6,605 nt of DNA, taken from assembly GCA_015233285.1 (NCBI GenBank), contig JADFYA010000064.1, positions 1 through 6,605 of the forward strand, given 5' to 3'. The notes under the pieces were generated by a model. It worked only from the letters and a program-made list of their open reading frames with translations, was not told the DNA's origin and ran no database searches. The position numbers and the translations under genes were made by a program. This document shows, one piece after another, positions 1 to 5,739 of the stretch. Every line of letters starts with the position of its first letter. The first letter of the stretch is position 1. The stretch comes from Deltaproteobacteria bacterium (GTDB lineage: Bacteria; Desulfobacterota; JADFXK01).

Positions 1-78
1 CTTGTTGAGGCTCGTATCCGCCGTCTTGATGGAAATAAGCGACGAATGGGAAACTGGGAGAGTTTACTTGACAAATAG
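1..78 (+). CDS. Possible C-terminal end of a gene entering from the left (partial)
   Basis: Frame 1 is open from the first base to a TAG stop at 76-78 and gives 25 residues, beginning LVEARIRRLDGNKRR and ending in ESLLDK. The charged, Arg/Lys-rich composition ending in a short acidic-basic tail looks like a genuine soluble protein terminus. It would converge on the membrane-protein gene, whose stop is at 104-106, leaving a 25-base gap, which is a normal convergent arrangement. The fragment is too short to assign to any family, and an open stretch of 25 codons can occur by chance. The call therefore rests on composition and gene geometry only. Confidence 0.4.
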   Translation, partial: LVEARIRRLDGNKRRMGNWESLLDK

Positions 79-103
79 CGCACCGTGACCCGCTCAAAAG
101 AAA

Positions 104-934
104 TTACAGAAAAATACTTGCATTACCTTCCAAGAAGACGAGGACACCCACGGGTCGGATAGCGTGAAATAGGTAGGTAAACAGTATGTTAGAGTCCTGT
201 TTTGTAGAGGGTTCTCCTCTAAGAAGGGATCTGGAATAATAATCAAATCCCCTGTCATCAGAATAGGGAAGTGTAAAATAAAACACCATAACGCCTATAA
301 ATGCCATTATAATCCCACCGGCAAGCAGGAGGGTAGATCGTGAGAAAAGGATTTGAGCTCTCTTCTCGGCGCCGAGCACACTGGCTGCCAATACTTCCTC
401 GGTGTTTCCCAGGGCTAAGGTGACCTTGTCAGTTGGCCTATACGTCTGATTGTGAGACGTAAGATTTGTTTCTGCCTCGCTTTGATGTGTCCTGGTTGAT
501 CGTTCCCGGATGACATAAGATAAAACCAAGCTAAGTATCAGAGAAGTGCCGAGGACAAGGGCGATATTGTCATACCGAAGATGTGGAGTGAATTTTGTAT
601 CGCGCTCTCGAAATTCAGATTTTCCGCTGTCTGGTATGTAGTGGAATTGTTTAGTAATTTCAACCTGAACTACCAGATTCAAGGGGATCACGCAGCTCTT
701 AGTAATAGAGAAACCATCGGCGTTCTGAACCTCACGAAGTAACTGGATGCTTATCCGCTTGTACTCGTCGCTTAGTGATAATTGGGCCTGGAGGTAGGAG
801 TCGCTTTGGAATGCTGGGTATGCCAAAGCGACCAAATAGGCAAAGGTAAGGATAACAGGCATGAAATTTGGCCAGACTATTGGCCACACTCTTGAAAACA
901 GCGAAGCGATAGATCTTGGAATTAGGAAATTCAT
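104..934 (-). CDS. Hypothetical multi-pass membrane protein, C-terminus possibly shortened
   Basis: This is a 276-residue protein that I do not assign to a named family. Hydrophobic segments lie at about residues 25-43 (after an aromatic WPIVWPNF stretch), 124-142 and 200-222, with the start of a fourth at about 262-276. Between the first two is an extracytoplasmic-looking domain of about 80 residues. Between the second and third is a polar, charged stretch of about 55 residues. The ATG at 932-934 has a convincing ribosome site, GGAGGG, at 943-948 on the minus strand, 8 bases away. The protein stops inside or right after its last hydrophobic segment (…VFLEGNASIFL), with no cytoplasmic tail. 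That could be natural or could reflect truncation. The gene lies 87 bases downstream of the HicB-like gene on the same strand, so cotranscription is possible. Nothing indicates an enzymatic activity. Confidence 0.7.
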   Translation of the reverse strand: MNFLIPRSIASLFSRVWPIVWPNFMPVILTFAYLVALAYPAFQSDSYLQAQLSLSDEYKRISIQLLREVQNADGFSITKSCVIPLNLVVQVEITKQFHYIPDSGKSEFRERDTKFTPHLRYDNIALVLGTSLILSLVLSYVIRERSTRTHQSEAETNLTSHNQTYRPTDKVTLALGNTEEVLAASVLGAEKRAQILFSRSTLLLAGGIIMAFIGVMVFYFTLPYSDDRGFDYYSRSLLRGEPSTKQDSNILFTYLFHAIRPVGVLVFLEGNASIFL

Positions 935-942
935 TTTTTTGT

Positions 943-948
943 CCCTCC
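943..948 (-). promoter_or_regulatory. Ribosome binding site of the membrane-protein gene
   Basis: Read on the minus strand this is GGAGGG, followed by an 8-base A-rich spacer and the ATG at 932-934. It fixes the start of the membrane-protein gene and excludes the overlapping minus-strand frame around 732-962 as the translated one. Confidence 0.75.
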
Positions 949-1021
949 GACTCTAATTTCAAAGAGATGAGACATTAGAAGCTGTCCGACTTTTGGCGAA
1001 AAGATAACCACAGTAAGAGCT

Positions 1022-1231
1022 TTATTTTGGCGTAAGAGAATCCATAACAATCGGCATCCCTTCCTTTTCGGCTGCTTCAAAATAACCGATTATGGCCTCT
1101 CGGGTATTTTGTAACGCCTCTTCTCTGGTCTCGCCAAAAGTGGACAGGTAATTCAAGCCCGGGACATAGGTGACCCATAAATTATCTGCTTTATCAAATT
1201 CCAATATTACCTTAAAGTTATGACGAACCAT
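1022..1231 (-). CDS. HicB-like antitoxin-family protein (solitary)
   Basis: This is a 69-residue protein of the HicB/UPF0150 type. It shows the family pattern: an N-terminal beta hairpin (FKVILEFDKADNLWVTYVPG), a Gly-Glu turn (TFGETREEA, about 32-40) and an amphipathic helix (ALQNTREAIIGYFEAAEKEG), ending in the typical GMPI. It is the short form. Only the partial RNase-H-like fold is present, and there is no C-terminal ribbon-helix-helix or helix-turn-helix DNA-binding domain. HicB proteins normally neutralise the HicA mRNA interferase, but no HicA-like ORF lies next to it. The 87 bases downstream are non-coding before the membrane-protein gene, and the upstream DNA is a promoter region. The ATG is preceded by GAGG at 1239-1242 with a 7-base spacer. 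Family membership is clear; a toxin-antitoxin role is unproven. Confidence 0.85.
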   Translation of the reverse strand: MVRHNFKVILEFDKADNLWVTYVPGLNYLSTFGETREEALQNTREAIIGYFEAAEKEGMPIVMDSLTPK

Positions 1232-1282
1232 GACGAAACCTCATGCAACTAAAAGTAGATAATAAATACCACCATTAAATAC

Positions 1283-1312
1283 ATTATAACATTAACATAC
1301 TTTGAATTTCAA
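1283..1312 (-). promoter_or_regulatory. Sigma70-type promoter of the HicB-like gene
   Basis: On the minus strand a TTGAAA -35 box (complement of 1307-1312) and a perfect TATAAT -10 box (complement of 1283-1288) are separated by 18 bases. The -10 box is about 50 bases upstream of the HicB-like ATG, in a markedly AT-rich stretch. The -35 box overlaps a small near-palindrome (TTGAAATTCAAA) that could act as an operator. This is the best promoter in the window. Confidence 0.65.
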
Positions 1313-1626
1313 GGCAACCAAATTCTTCAGCAATTCCAATTTTGAGAATCAGCCGAGTAGCCGGAGCAACCGGGTCTAATCAAGGCAACCTTCATGGAAT
1401 TCTGAAATGAACCCCACCCAGACCTGCCTCCTGCCGTGCCTCGCAACCCCGACACGCCCCCGCGCAAATAATGCTCGAAAAGTTTATACCGTGTGCTTGA
1501 TTTTTTGGATCCGGTCTGTATGATGGGAACCAATGGATGATTGATTGAGCGGTAAGCTGCCACATCCAGGACACGAGGAAGGCCGGTCAATTTTTGGCCC
1601 GAGGCATGATGAGAGGAGGCCGCGGT
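1313..1626. other. Intergenic region upstream of the nuclease-like gene
   Basis: This divergent intergenic region contains no gene I can support. A minus-strand open frame across 1327-1590 has a low-complexity Gly/Arg/Ser composition and no family likeness, so I treat it as chance. An 11-base direct repeat (TCAAGGCAACC) occurs at 1309-1319 and 1380-1390. A short GC-rich block lies at about 1430-1466. A weak plus-strand promoter candidate is TTGATT (1497-1502), a 16-base spacer and TATGAT (1519-1524), which could serve the gene starting at 1627. Confidence 0.4.
1612..1619 (+). promoter_or_regulatory. Ribosome binding site that sets the start of the nuclease-like gene
   Basis: The sequence AGAGGAGG is an almost ideal Shine-Dalgarno site. 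It is placed 7 bases before the ATG at 1627. Starting at the upstream in-frame TTG (1594) or ATGs (1606, 1609) would place this element inside the coding sequence and add an Arg/Gly/Met-rich extension ahead of the signal peptide, so 1627 is preferred. Confidence 0.75.
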
Positions 1627-2154
1627 ATGGTGCGGAAGACAATTTTATTGGCCATGACCATGGTCTTGATGACCGGCTACTGGGTGGCCCTGTCATCTGA
1701 CGTCTCCGAAGAATTGAAGACTAACGTGGTCCGGGTGGAAGACGCCGGGACTTTGATTATTCCATCTCTCAAGGGTGGCGGCCCTGCTCCTGAGAAACTT
1801 AACGTCCGGGGAGTAATCGCTTTCCCGGCGAATAAGAGTAAGGTATTGACCTTGCTGGCCAAGAGCCTGGCCGTGGCCAAGAATAACCTCATGATTGCCG
1901 GCGAAACCGCCAAGGGAGAAGCGGAAGGTTTGGCCGGGCGTCAGATTATCGTCAACTTCGCCGCACCTCAGCGGAATTCGGCCAACGAATTGCAAGGATA
2001 TATTTTTATCGATGGCCGGGATTACGGACTCAGCCTGATTGAACGGGGCCTGGCCGTGGCCGACCCCAATGACACGGATCATCCCAATGCCGACAGGTAT
2101 ACCAGGGCCCAAGAGAGAGCCGCGGCAAATAAGGCAGGTGTGTGGGGGATGTAG
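1627..2154 (+). CDS. Exported SNase-like (staphylococcal nuclease fold) protein, probably inactive
   Basis: This is a 175-residue protein. It starts with a signal peptide or membrane anchor: MVRK, then hydrophobic residues 5-22 ending near ALSS. The rest resembles the thermonuclease/SNase OB-fold: a first strand region VVRVEDAGTLII (about 34-45), a central helix (about 72-86), and the characteristic C-terminal part with strand GYIFIDGRDYGLSLIERGLA (about 124-143) and an Arg/Ala-rich helix ending GVWGM. In active SNases the key residues are Arg35, Glu43, Arg87 and Ca-ligands Asp21 and Asp40. By my visual alignment all are replaced here (about V60, A68, E121, G41 and A65), so DNA or RNA hydrolysis is unlikely. 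A periplasmic structural or binding role is possible but speculative. It is a single-gene unit with a strong ribosome site and no plus-strand neighbour within 800 bases. Confidence 0.7.
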   Translation: MVRKTILLAMTMVLMTGYWVALSSDVSEELKTNVVRVEDAGTLIIPSLKGGGPAPEKLNVRGVIAFPANKSKVLTLLAKSLAVAKNNLMIAGETAKGEAEGLAGRQIIVNFAAPQRNSANELQGYIFIDGRDYGLSLIERGLAVADPNDTDHPNADRYTRAQERAAANKAGVWGM

Positions 2155-2197
2155 ATTTATACCTCAACTGGTCATAATTGTTCCTTTTCGAGGTGAT

Positions 2198-2239
2198 GTT
2201 GCAGGTTTCTTGTTACATGTTGCATGCTACATGTTGCAT
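2198..2239 (+). repeat. Heptamer array A, six units of GTTRCAT type
   Basis: Six uninterrupted 7-base units run in perfect phase: GTTGCAG, GTTTCTT, then GTTACAT, GTTGCAT, GCTACAT and GTTGCAT. The array starts 43 bases after the stop of the nuclease-like gene. Units are divergent but keep the GTT-core spacing. The unit and its orientation match array B at 3326. The 7-base period shifts the reading frame every unit, so the open frame passing through it is not coding. Confidence 0.85.
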
Positions 2240-2398
2240 CTTGTTTTCAACGAGTGCCGGTAACGAGCGCCAGAAACCGATGCTTCCAGGGCCGTTAATA
2301 AGGCGGTGTAGATTCAGCCGGATATTACCTGGATGAAGAAAAGATAACCACGGCAACGAACACAAAATGGAACGGAGATTCTTGAGCAGTTGACCATG

Positions 2399-2418
2399 GT
2401 GTTAACTTTTGTGAACAC
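2399..2418. repeat. Short inverted repeat or hairpin
   Basis: GTGTTAAC and GTGAACAC flank a TTTT loop, an 8-base stem with one A-G mismatch. It is not followed by a T-run, so it is not an intrinsic terminator. The symmetry would suit a dimeric regulator's operator as well as an RNA hairpin. No gene starts close by. Confidence 0.45.
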
Positions 2419-2442
2419 GATACTCAAGAAGTAAACACGGTG

Positions 2443-2478
2443 AGGCAAAAAAGTGACGAGATGTGTTATTTTTTGCCT
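2443..2478. repeat. Perfect 10-bp inverted repeat
   Basis: AGGCAAAAAA at 2443-2452 is exactly complementary to TTTTTTGCCT at 2469-2478, with a 16-base loop. Read on either strand the arm ends GCC(T), so the T-run lies inside the stem on the 5' side of the closing GC pairs, unlike a standard terminator. It lies 25 bases after the smaller inverted repeat at 2399-2418. Function unknown. Confidence 0.55.
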
Positions 2479-2859
2479 GGTCGGGGATGCTAAAATGTGC
2501 CGGGGTGCGGCTGTCCTTGTCTTAACCTATTAATTTTAATTGTTAATTTTTTTGTAATGTCAAACCGTTCATGTCCGGCATCAGAATTGCATTCTAAAAA
2601 GGTAAATGGAGACGCAAAAGTCCTTACCCCTGTAACCCGATAAACAATACTTCATACTCCAGCTAAAGTTCTTGCTCCCCAGTGTCGATAACATAATCAA
2701 ACATCAAAACCTTATTCAGAAACACCGGCTGAAGCCCTGTTTGATCTGCAACCACCTTTTCTTTGAGGACGGCATCTTGATTTACATTTATTGCTCACTG
2801 AAAACTAATGCGCCAAACAAAGACGGCCCCAGCTACTGAGTGACCTATTTTCCCTACAG

Positions 2860-2894
2860 AAGCCATGGGTGGTCTGCCCGTGGCTTTTTGTTTT
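2860..2894 (+). terminator. Strong Rho-independent terminator or attenuator
   Basis: The left arm AAGCCATGGG (2860-2869) and right arm CCCGTGGCTT (2877-2886) make a 10-pair stem with one T-G wobble and a 7-base loop. The right arm runs into TTTTT, G, TTTT (2885-2894). No gene ends within 700 bases upstream on this strand. It lies about 80 bases before the start of the small ORF at 2974. It may end a non-coding transcript or act as a conditional terminator in the small ORF's leader. The loop side (GGTGGTCTGC, 2868-2877) could alternatively pair with GCAACCACC at 2748-2756 with a one-base bulge, a candidate antiterminator. Confidence 0.75.
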
Positions 2895-2973
2895 GGCTCC
2901 GACTGCTTTGACCGGGCCGGGAAAACTGCATCAATCCAGTTCCGATTGACTGACAACAGATGGGAGCAACGAC

Positions 2974-3129
2974 ATGAACCGCTTACGAATGATGTGCCAA
3001 CACTATTTGAACCCGCTGACCTTGTATTGCCGTTTGATCGGCATCGGTCTGGCCCGTGATTGTTCTTTGAACATATGCAGAAAATATGAACAATCCCTTT
3101 TTAAACTTTTAAAACCAGCCATCTTCTAA
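2974..3129 (+). CDS. Small basic, Cys-containing protein (51 aa), uncharacterised
   Basis: This is a 51-codon ORF with GGGAG at 2962-2966, 7 bases before its ATG. The product starts MNRLRMMCQHYLNPLTLYCR and continues through a Gly/Leu turn (LIGIGLARD) to a second helix-like part (SLNICRKYEQSLFKLLK). It is basic, has no signal peptide, and carries four cysteines (8, 19, 30, 35). The pattern H-Y-L-N-P-L-x-x-Y-C-R-L, then G-L-A, then a C-terminal R-x-Y-E resembles, from memory, short proteins of about 50 residues annotated as hypothetical in Desulfobacterota. I know of no function for them. It stands alone between the terminator at 2860-2894 and an inverted repeat at 3135-3178. The good ribosome site and conserved-looking motif argue for a real gene, but its size keeps this uncertain. 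Confidence 0.6.
   Translation: MNRLRMMCQHYLNPLTLYCRLIGIGLARDCSLNICRKYEQSLFKLLKPAIF
3058..3095. repeat. Inverted repeat inside the 3' half of the small ORF
   Basis: GATTGTTC (3058-3065) and GAACAATC (3088-3095) are perfectly complementary, with a 22-base spacer. A second GAACA copy at 3069-3073 gives an alternative short hairpin with TGTTC at 3061-3065. The element lies within codons 29-41 of the 51-codon ORF, so it may simply reflect coding constraint or act as an RNA element in the mRNA. Confidence 0.4.
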
Positions 3130-3325
3130 AATCATCTCCAGGCCGACCGTGAAGGGCCTTGACCCGATAACCTGGAGACCCTGATCTCGGGCTGAACTCC
3201 GGTCAGCTTATACTCATACCTTTCCGTTGCTCCTTGAAAAATCCATAACCATATTATTCCAGGCTCCCGAACAAGCACCGTCGGTCCAAAAAACCGGCGG
3301 AGTAAGGGACGGGTGCCTCTTTCTG
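3130..3325. other. Non-coding stretch between the small ORF and the prkA leader
   Basis: No supported gene. An 8-bp perfect inverted repeat (TCTCCAGG at 3135-3142, CCTGGAGA at 3171-3178) starts 5 bases after the small ORF's stop. It lacks a T-run, so it is not a typical intrinsic terminator. A second hairpin pairs CCGTCGGT (3278-3285) with ACCGGCGG (3293-3300), one wobble, around a 7-base loop. A promoter for prkA would be expected here or within the arrays, but I find no convincing -35/-10 pair or -24/-12 pair. TTGCTC and TATTAT near 3223-3255 with a 19-base spacer is the best weak candidate. Confidence 0.4.
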
Positions 3326-3381
3326 GTTGCACGTTACTTGTTGCATGTTACATGTTGCGGGTTGCATGTTACTGGTTTACA
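3326..3381 (+). repeat. Heptamer array B, seven to eight units of GTTRCNN
   Basis: Seven clean 7-base units starting GTTGC or GTTAC cover 3326-3374 without a phase slip, followed by a decayed unit (GTTTACA). Variation is concentrated in the last two bases and in an A/G choice at position 4. It has the same unit and orientation as array A and is inverted relative to array C, which begins about 28 bases further on. Confidence 0.88.
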
Positions 3382-3408
3382 GAAAACGACCGGTTATTAA
3401 GAACAACC

Positions 3409-3568
3409 TGGCAATCCGGAACCCGGAACCACTATCGAGCAACCAGTAACCACCAACATGCAACTGGCAACCACCAACATTCAACGTGTAACGAGTAACC
3501 TGCAATCTGCAACCTGTAACATGTAACATGTAACCAGAAACCCGTAACCGTAACCAGCAATTTGTGAC
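3409..3568 (-). repeat. Heptamer array C, about 22 units in inverted orientation
   Basis: Units of the form NNGYAAC, the complement of GTTRCNN, run in one phase from 3409 to 3548, then continue after a single-base slip to 3568. Early units are diverged (CCGGAAC twice); the centre is typical (ATGCAAC, CTGTAAC, two consecutive ATGTAAC at 3521-3534). A 21-base higher-order period is visible: 3444-3464 and 3465-3485 match at 17 of 21 positions. The array ends directly before the prkA ribosome site, so it forms most of the proximal prkA leader. Confidence 0.88.
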
Positions 3569-3569
3569 T

Positions 3570-3576
3570 GGAGGTG
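3570..3576 (+). promoter_or_regulatory. Ribosome binding site that sets the prkA start
   Basis: GGAGGTG is followed by a 6-base spacer and ATG at 3583. A frame-compatible GTG at 3574 overlaps this element and would have no usable spacing, so the ATG is chosen and the protein is three residues shorter than the longest open frame. Confidence 0.8.
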
Positions 3577-3582
3577 ACTCAA

Positions 3583-5631
3583 ATGCCAGAAGCCAATGAT
3601 CTGTTCAGAATTGTGGAGGATATGAGTCAAGATGAACGTTACCATGAACTTCATTGGGAGGGTTCTTTTGGGGAATACTTAGATGTCGTGGCTAAACAAC
3701 CCCAGGTCCTCCGCACCGCATTTCAACGTGTTTACGACATGATCATCAGCTACGGCCAGGAGGAGTACACCGAGTTTAAACACAAGCTGATCCGATACAA
3801 GTTCTTCTCCGATGAGCGTTTTGGCGGCCGGGACGCGGTGTTCGGGCTGGAAAAGTCGTTGATTAACCTGGTGAACATTTTTAAGTCGGCTTCGCGTCTC
3901 TATGGCTCGGAACGCCGGGTTCTGCTGCTGCACGGGCCGGTGGGAAGCGCCAAGAGCACCATCGTCCGGTTGGTCAAGAAGGGGCTGGAGGAGTACTCTA
4001 AGACGCCCGAGGGGGCCATGTACACCTATGGCTGGCTACCTGGGGATGACTGTGAGCGGCCGGAACTCCAACTCTGCCCCATGCACGAGGAACCGCTTCA
4101 TCTGCTGCCCGTGCCGATCCGGCAAAAAATCATCGACCGGATCAATGAAGATTTACCCGAGGACGCCCATATGAACGTGGAAGGTGAATTGTGCCCCTTC
4201 TGCCGGTTTCAGTTCCGGGAACTGATGACTCTTCATCAGGGTGACCTCAAGAAGGTGCTGGACCATGTCCGGGTCCGGCGGCTGATTCTGTCGGAGAAGG
4301 ACCGGGTGGGTATCGGCACTTTCCAACCCAAGGATGAGAAAAACCAGGATTCCACCGAATTGACCGGTGATATCAACTACCGCAAAATTGCCCTGTATGG
4401 GACAGATTCCGACCCGCGGGCTTTCAACTTCGATGGTGAGTTCAATATCTCCAATCGGGGAGTCATCGAGTTTGTGGAAGTGCTCAAGTTGGACGTGGCC
4501 TTTTTGTACGACTTGCTGGGCGCCTCCCAGGAGCACGTAATCAAACCCAAGAAGTTCCCGCAGACGGACATTGACGAGGTGATTATCGGGCACACCAATG
4601 AACCGGAATACAAGAAATTGCAGAACAACGAATTTATGGAAGCCTTGCGGGACCGGACCATCAAGATCGACGTCCCCTACAACACCCGGTTGCGAGATGA
4701 GCTGAAAATTTATGAAAAGGACTATGCCCCGGCCAGAGTCAAGGGCAAACACATCGCCCCGCACACCTTGGAGATGGCCGCCATGTGGGCCATTCTGACC
4801 CGGTTGGAAGACCCCAAAAAGGCCAACTTGAACCTGATGCAGAAGTTGAAACTGTATAACGGTAAGACCCTGGCCGGCTACACCCAAGATAACATTAAGG
4901 AACTCAAGACCGACGCCCCTCGGGAAGGGATGGAAGGCATCTCGCCCCGGTATATTCAAGACAAGGTCTCCAACGCCCTGGTGGTCAACACGGGTGAACC
5001 CTGCGTCAACCCCTTTATGGTCCTCAAGGAACTGGAGGAGGGGCTGGATCACCACAGCCTGATCATCAACCCGGAGGTCAAGAAACGGTGCAAGGAACTA
5101 CTGGCCCTGACCAAAGATGAGTATGCGGATATCGTTAAGAATGAGGTGCAGCGGGCCATTTCCGCCGACGAAGAGGCGGTCAAGAAGCTGTGCGCAAATT
5201 ACATCGACAACATCAAGGCTTATACTCAACGGGAAAAAGTCCGGAACCGGTACACCGCTGAATATGAGGAACCTGATGAACGGCTGATGCGGTCCATTGA
5301 AGAAAAGATTGATATCCCGGACAACAGGAAAGATGACTTCCGCCGGGAGATCATGAACTACATCGGGGCGTTGGCAGTGGAAGGCAAGACCTTTGATTTC
5401 AAGGCCAACGAGCGGTTGAACAAGGCCCTGGAACTCAAGCTGTTCGAGGATCAAAAGGACACCATTAAATTGACCAGTCTGGTCTCCAAAGTGGTGGACA
5501 AGGATGCCCAGGAGAAGATCGACGTGGTCAAGAATCGGATGATCAAGAATTACAATTACTGCGAAGTCTGCGCCACCGATGTCCTCAGCTTCGTGGCCAG
5601 CATCTTCGCCAGGGGAGATATCAAATCCTAA
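3583..5631 (+). CDS. prkA: PrkA (YeaG) AAA+ serine protein kinase
   Basis: This 682-residue protein has full length for the family (about 630-690). An N-terminal region of about 85 residues leads into an AAA+ core: Walker A GPVGSAKS (118-125), a Walker-B-like [10 protein letters not shown] (about 293-303), a sensor-like [10 protein letters not shown] (about 334-343) and an Arg-finger-like ALRDR (about 354-358). Inserted in the core is a cysteine cluster, C157, C165 (CPMHEEPL) and CPFC at 204-207, which looks like a zinc site. The C-terminal kinase-like domain is helical, with [15 protein letters not shown] near 562-576 and a CEVC pair at 660-663. PrkA proteins are cytosolic. They are described as serine kinases tied to starvation, stationary phase or sporulation, and one Bacillus homologue has been reported as an ATP-dependent protease. 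The DUF444 gene follows after 108 bases, as in yeaGH operons. The leader consists largely of heptamer repeats. Confidence 0.97.
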   Translation: MPEANDLFRIVEDMSQDERYHELHWEGSFGEYLDVVAKQPQVLRTAFQRVYDMIISYGQEEYTEFKHKLIRYKFFSDERFGGRDAVFGLEKSLINLVNIFKSASRLYGSERRVLLLHGPVGSAKSTIVRLVKKGLEEYSKTPEGAMYTYGWLPGDDCERPELQLCPMHEEPLHLLPVPIRQKIIDRINEDLPEDAHMNVEGELCPFCRFQFRELMTLHQGDLKKVLDHVRVRRLILSEKDRVGIGTFQPKDEKNQDSTELTGDINYRKIALYGTDSDPRAFNFDGEFNISNRGVIEFVEVLKLDVAFLYDLLGASQEHVIKPKKFPQTDIDEVIIGHTNEPEYKKLQNNEFMEALRDRTIKIDVPYNTRLRDELKIYEKDYAPARVKGKHIAPHTLEMAAMWAILTRLEDPKKANLNLMQKLKLYNGKTLAGYTQDNIKELKTDAPREGMEGISPRYIQDKVSNALVVNTGEPCVNPFMVLKELEEGLDHHSLIINPEVKKRCKELLALTKDEYADIVKNEVQRAISADEEAVKKLCANYIDNIKAYTQREKVRNRYTAEYEEPDERLMRSIEEKIDIPDNRKDDFRREIMNYIGALAVEGKTFDFKANERLNKALELKLFEDQKDTIKLTSLVSKVVDKDAQEKIDVVKNRMIKNYNYCEVCATDVLSFVASIFARGDIKS

Positions 5632-5643
5632 CCGTGATGTATT

Positions 5644-5658
5644 CGCCGACTATCGGTG
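5644..5658 (+). repeat. Small hairpin in the prkA to yeaH-like spacer
   Basis: CGCCGA and TCGGTG pair around a 3-base loop (6 pairs, one G-T wobble), starting 13 bases after the prkA stop. No T-run follows, so it should not end transcription. It might protect the prkA message end or adjust expression between the two genes. The remaining spacer up to 5739 is featureless apart from the ribosome site GAGG at 5731-5734. Confidence 0.3.
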
Positions 5659-5739
5659 GGTAGGAAAAAGGGGAGCAGCCTGAGGATAGAACAACTAAGG
5701 TTGCCTTTCCGCCCGCCGCAGCCGGCAAGTGAGGTCGCT

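Larger units (their letters stand above)
2155..2859 (+). other. Long non-coding region between the nuclease-like gene and the terminator
   Basis: No ORF here has both a plausible ribosome site and a protein-like composition. The region contains a GTTRCAT heptamer array (2198-2239), two compact inverted repeats (2399-2418 and 2443-2478), and an AT-only hairpin followed by seven T (2529-2553), which is at best a weak terminator. From about 2580 to 2859 I see only short pairing possibilities, including GGTAA and TTACC flanking a GACGCAAAAG loop near 2600-2630. No known riboswitch consensus could be fitted with confidence. Together with the downstream terminator, it could be the leader of the small ORF at 2974. 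Confidence 0.45.

Noticed and set aside
1327..1590. Minus-strand 87-codon open frame upstream of the nuclease-like gene
   Set aside because: Low-complexity Gly/Ser/Arg composition, no clear ribosome site and no recognisable domain; it occupies the expected promoter region of the gene at 1627.
2529..2553. AT-only hairpin followed by seven T as a terminator
   Set aside because: Five A-T pairs with a 9-base loop are too unstable; likely just AT-rich DNA.
2600..2650. Possible c-di-GMP (GEMM) type riboswitch because of GACGCAAAAG near a GGTAAA
   Set aside because: The intervening GNRA-capped stem and the second receptor helix of the GEMM fold could not be found; resemblance is limited to one short motif.
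2865..3059. 64-codon plus-strand frame starting in the terminator stem
   Set aside because: Its ATG lies inside the terminator hairpin with no ribosome site, and it overlaps the better supported 51-codon ORF in another frame.
3132..3332. Minus-strand 66-codon open frame
   Set aside because: It starts inside array B and crosses two inverted repeats; nothing protein-like beyond chance.
3313..3498. Plus-strand open frame through the heptamer arrays (peptide with VACYM and NHQH repeats)
   Set aside because: The repeating peptide is produced by the 7-base DNA repeat; the similar peptide in the frame over array A (2039-2263) has the same cause. No ribosome site.
2198..3568. CRISPR array
   Set aside because: The repeat is 7 bases long, contiguous and without unique spacers; no cas genes nearby.
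4153..5055. A 300-codon minus-strand open frame, plus 4377-4664 and 5098-5454, opposite prkA
   Set aside because: They are antisense to a full-length, clearly conserved PrkA coding sequence with GC-biased third positions, which creates long antisense open frames; no ribosome site or family likeness.
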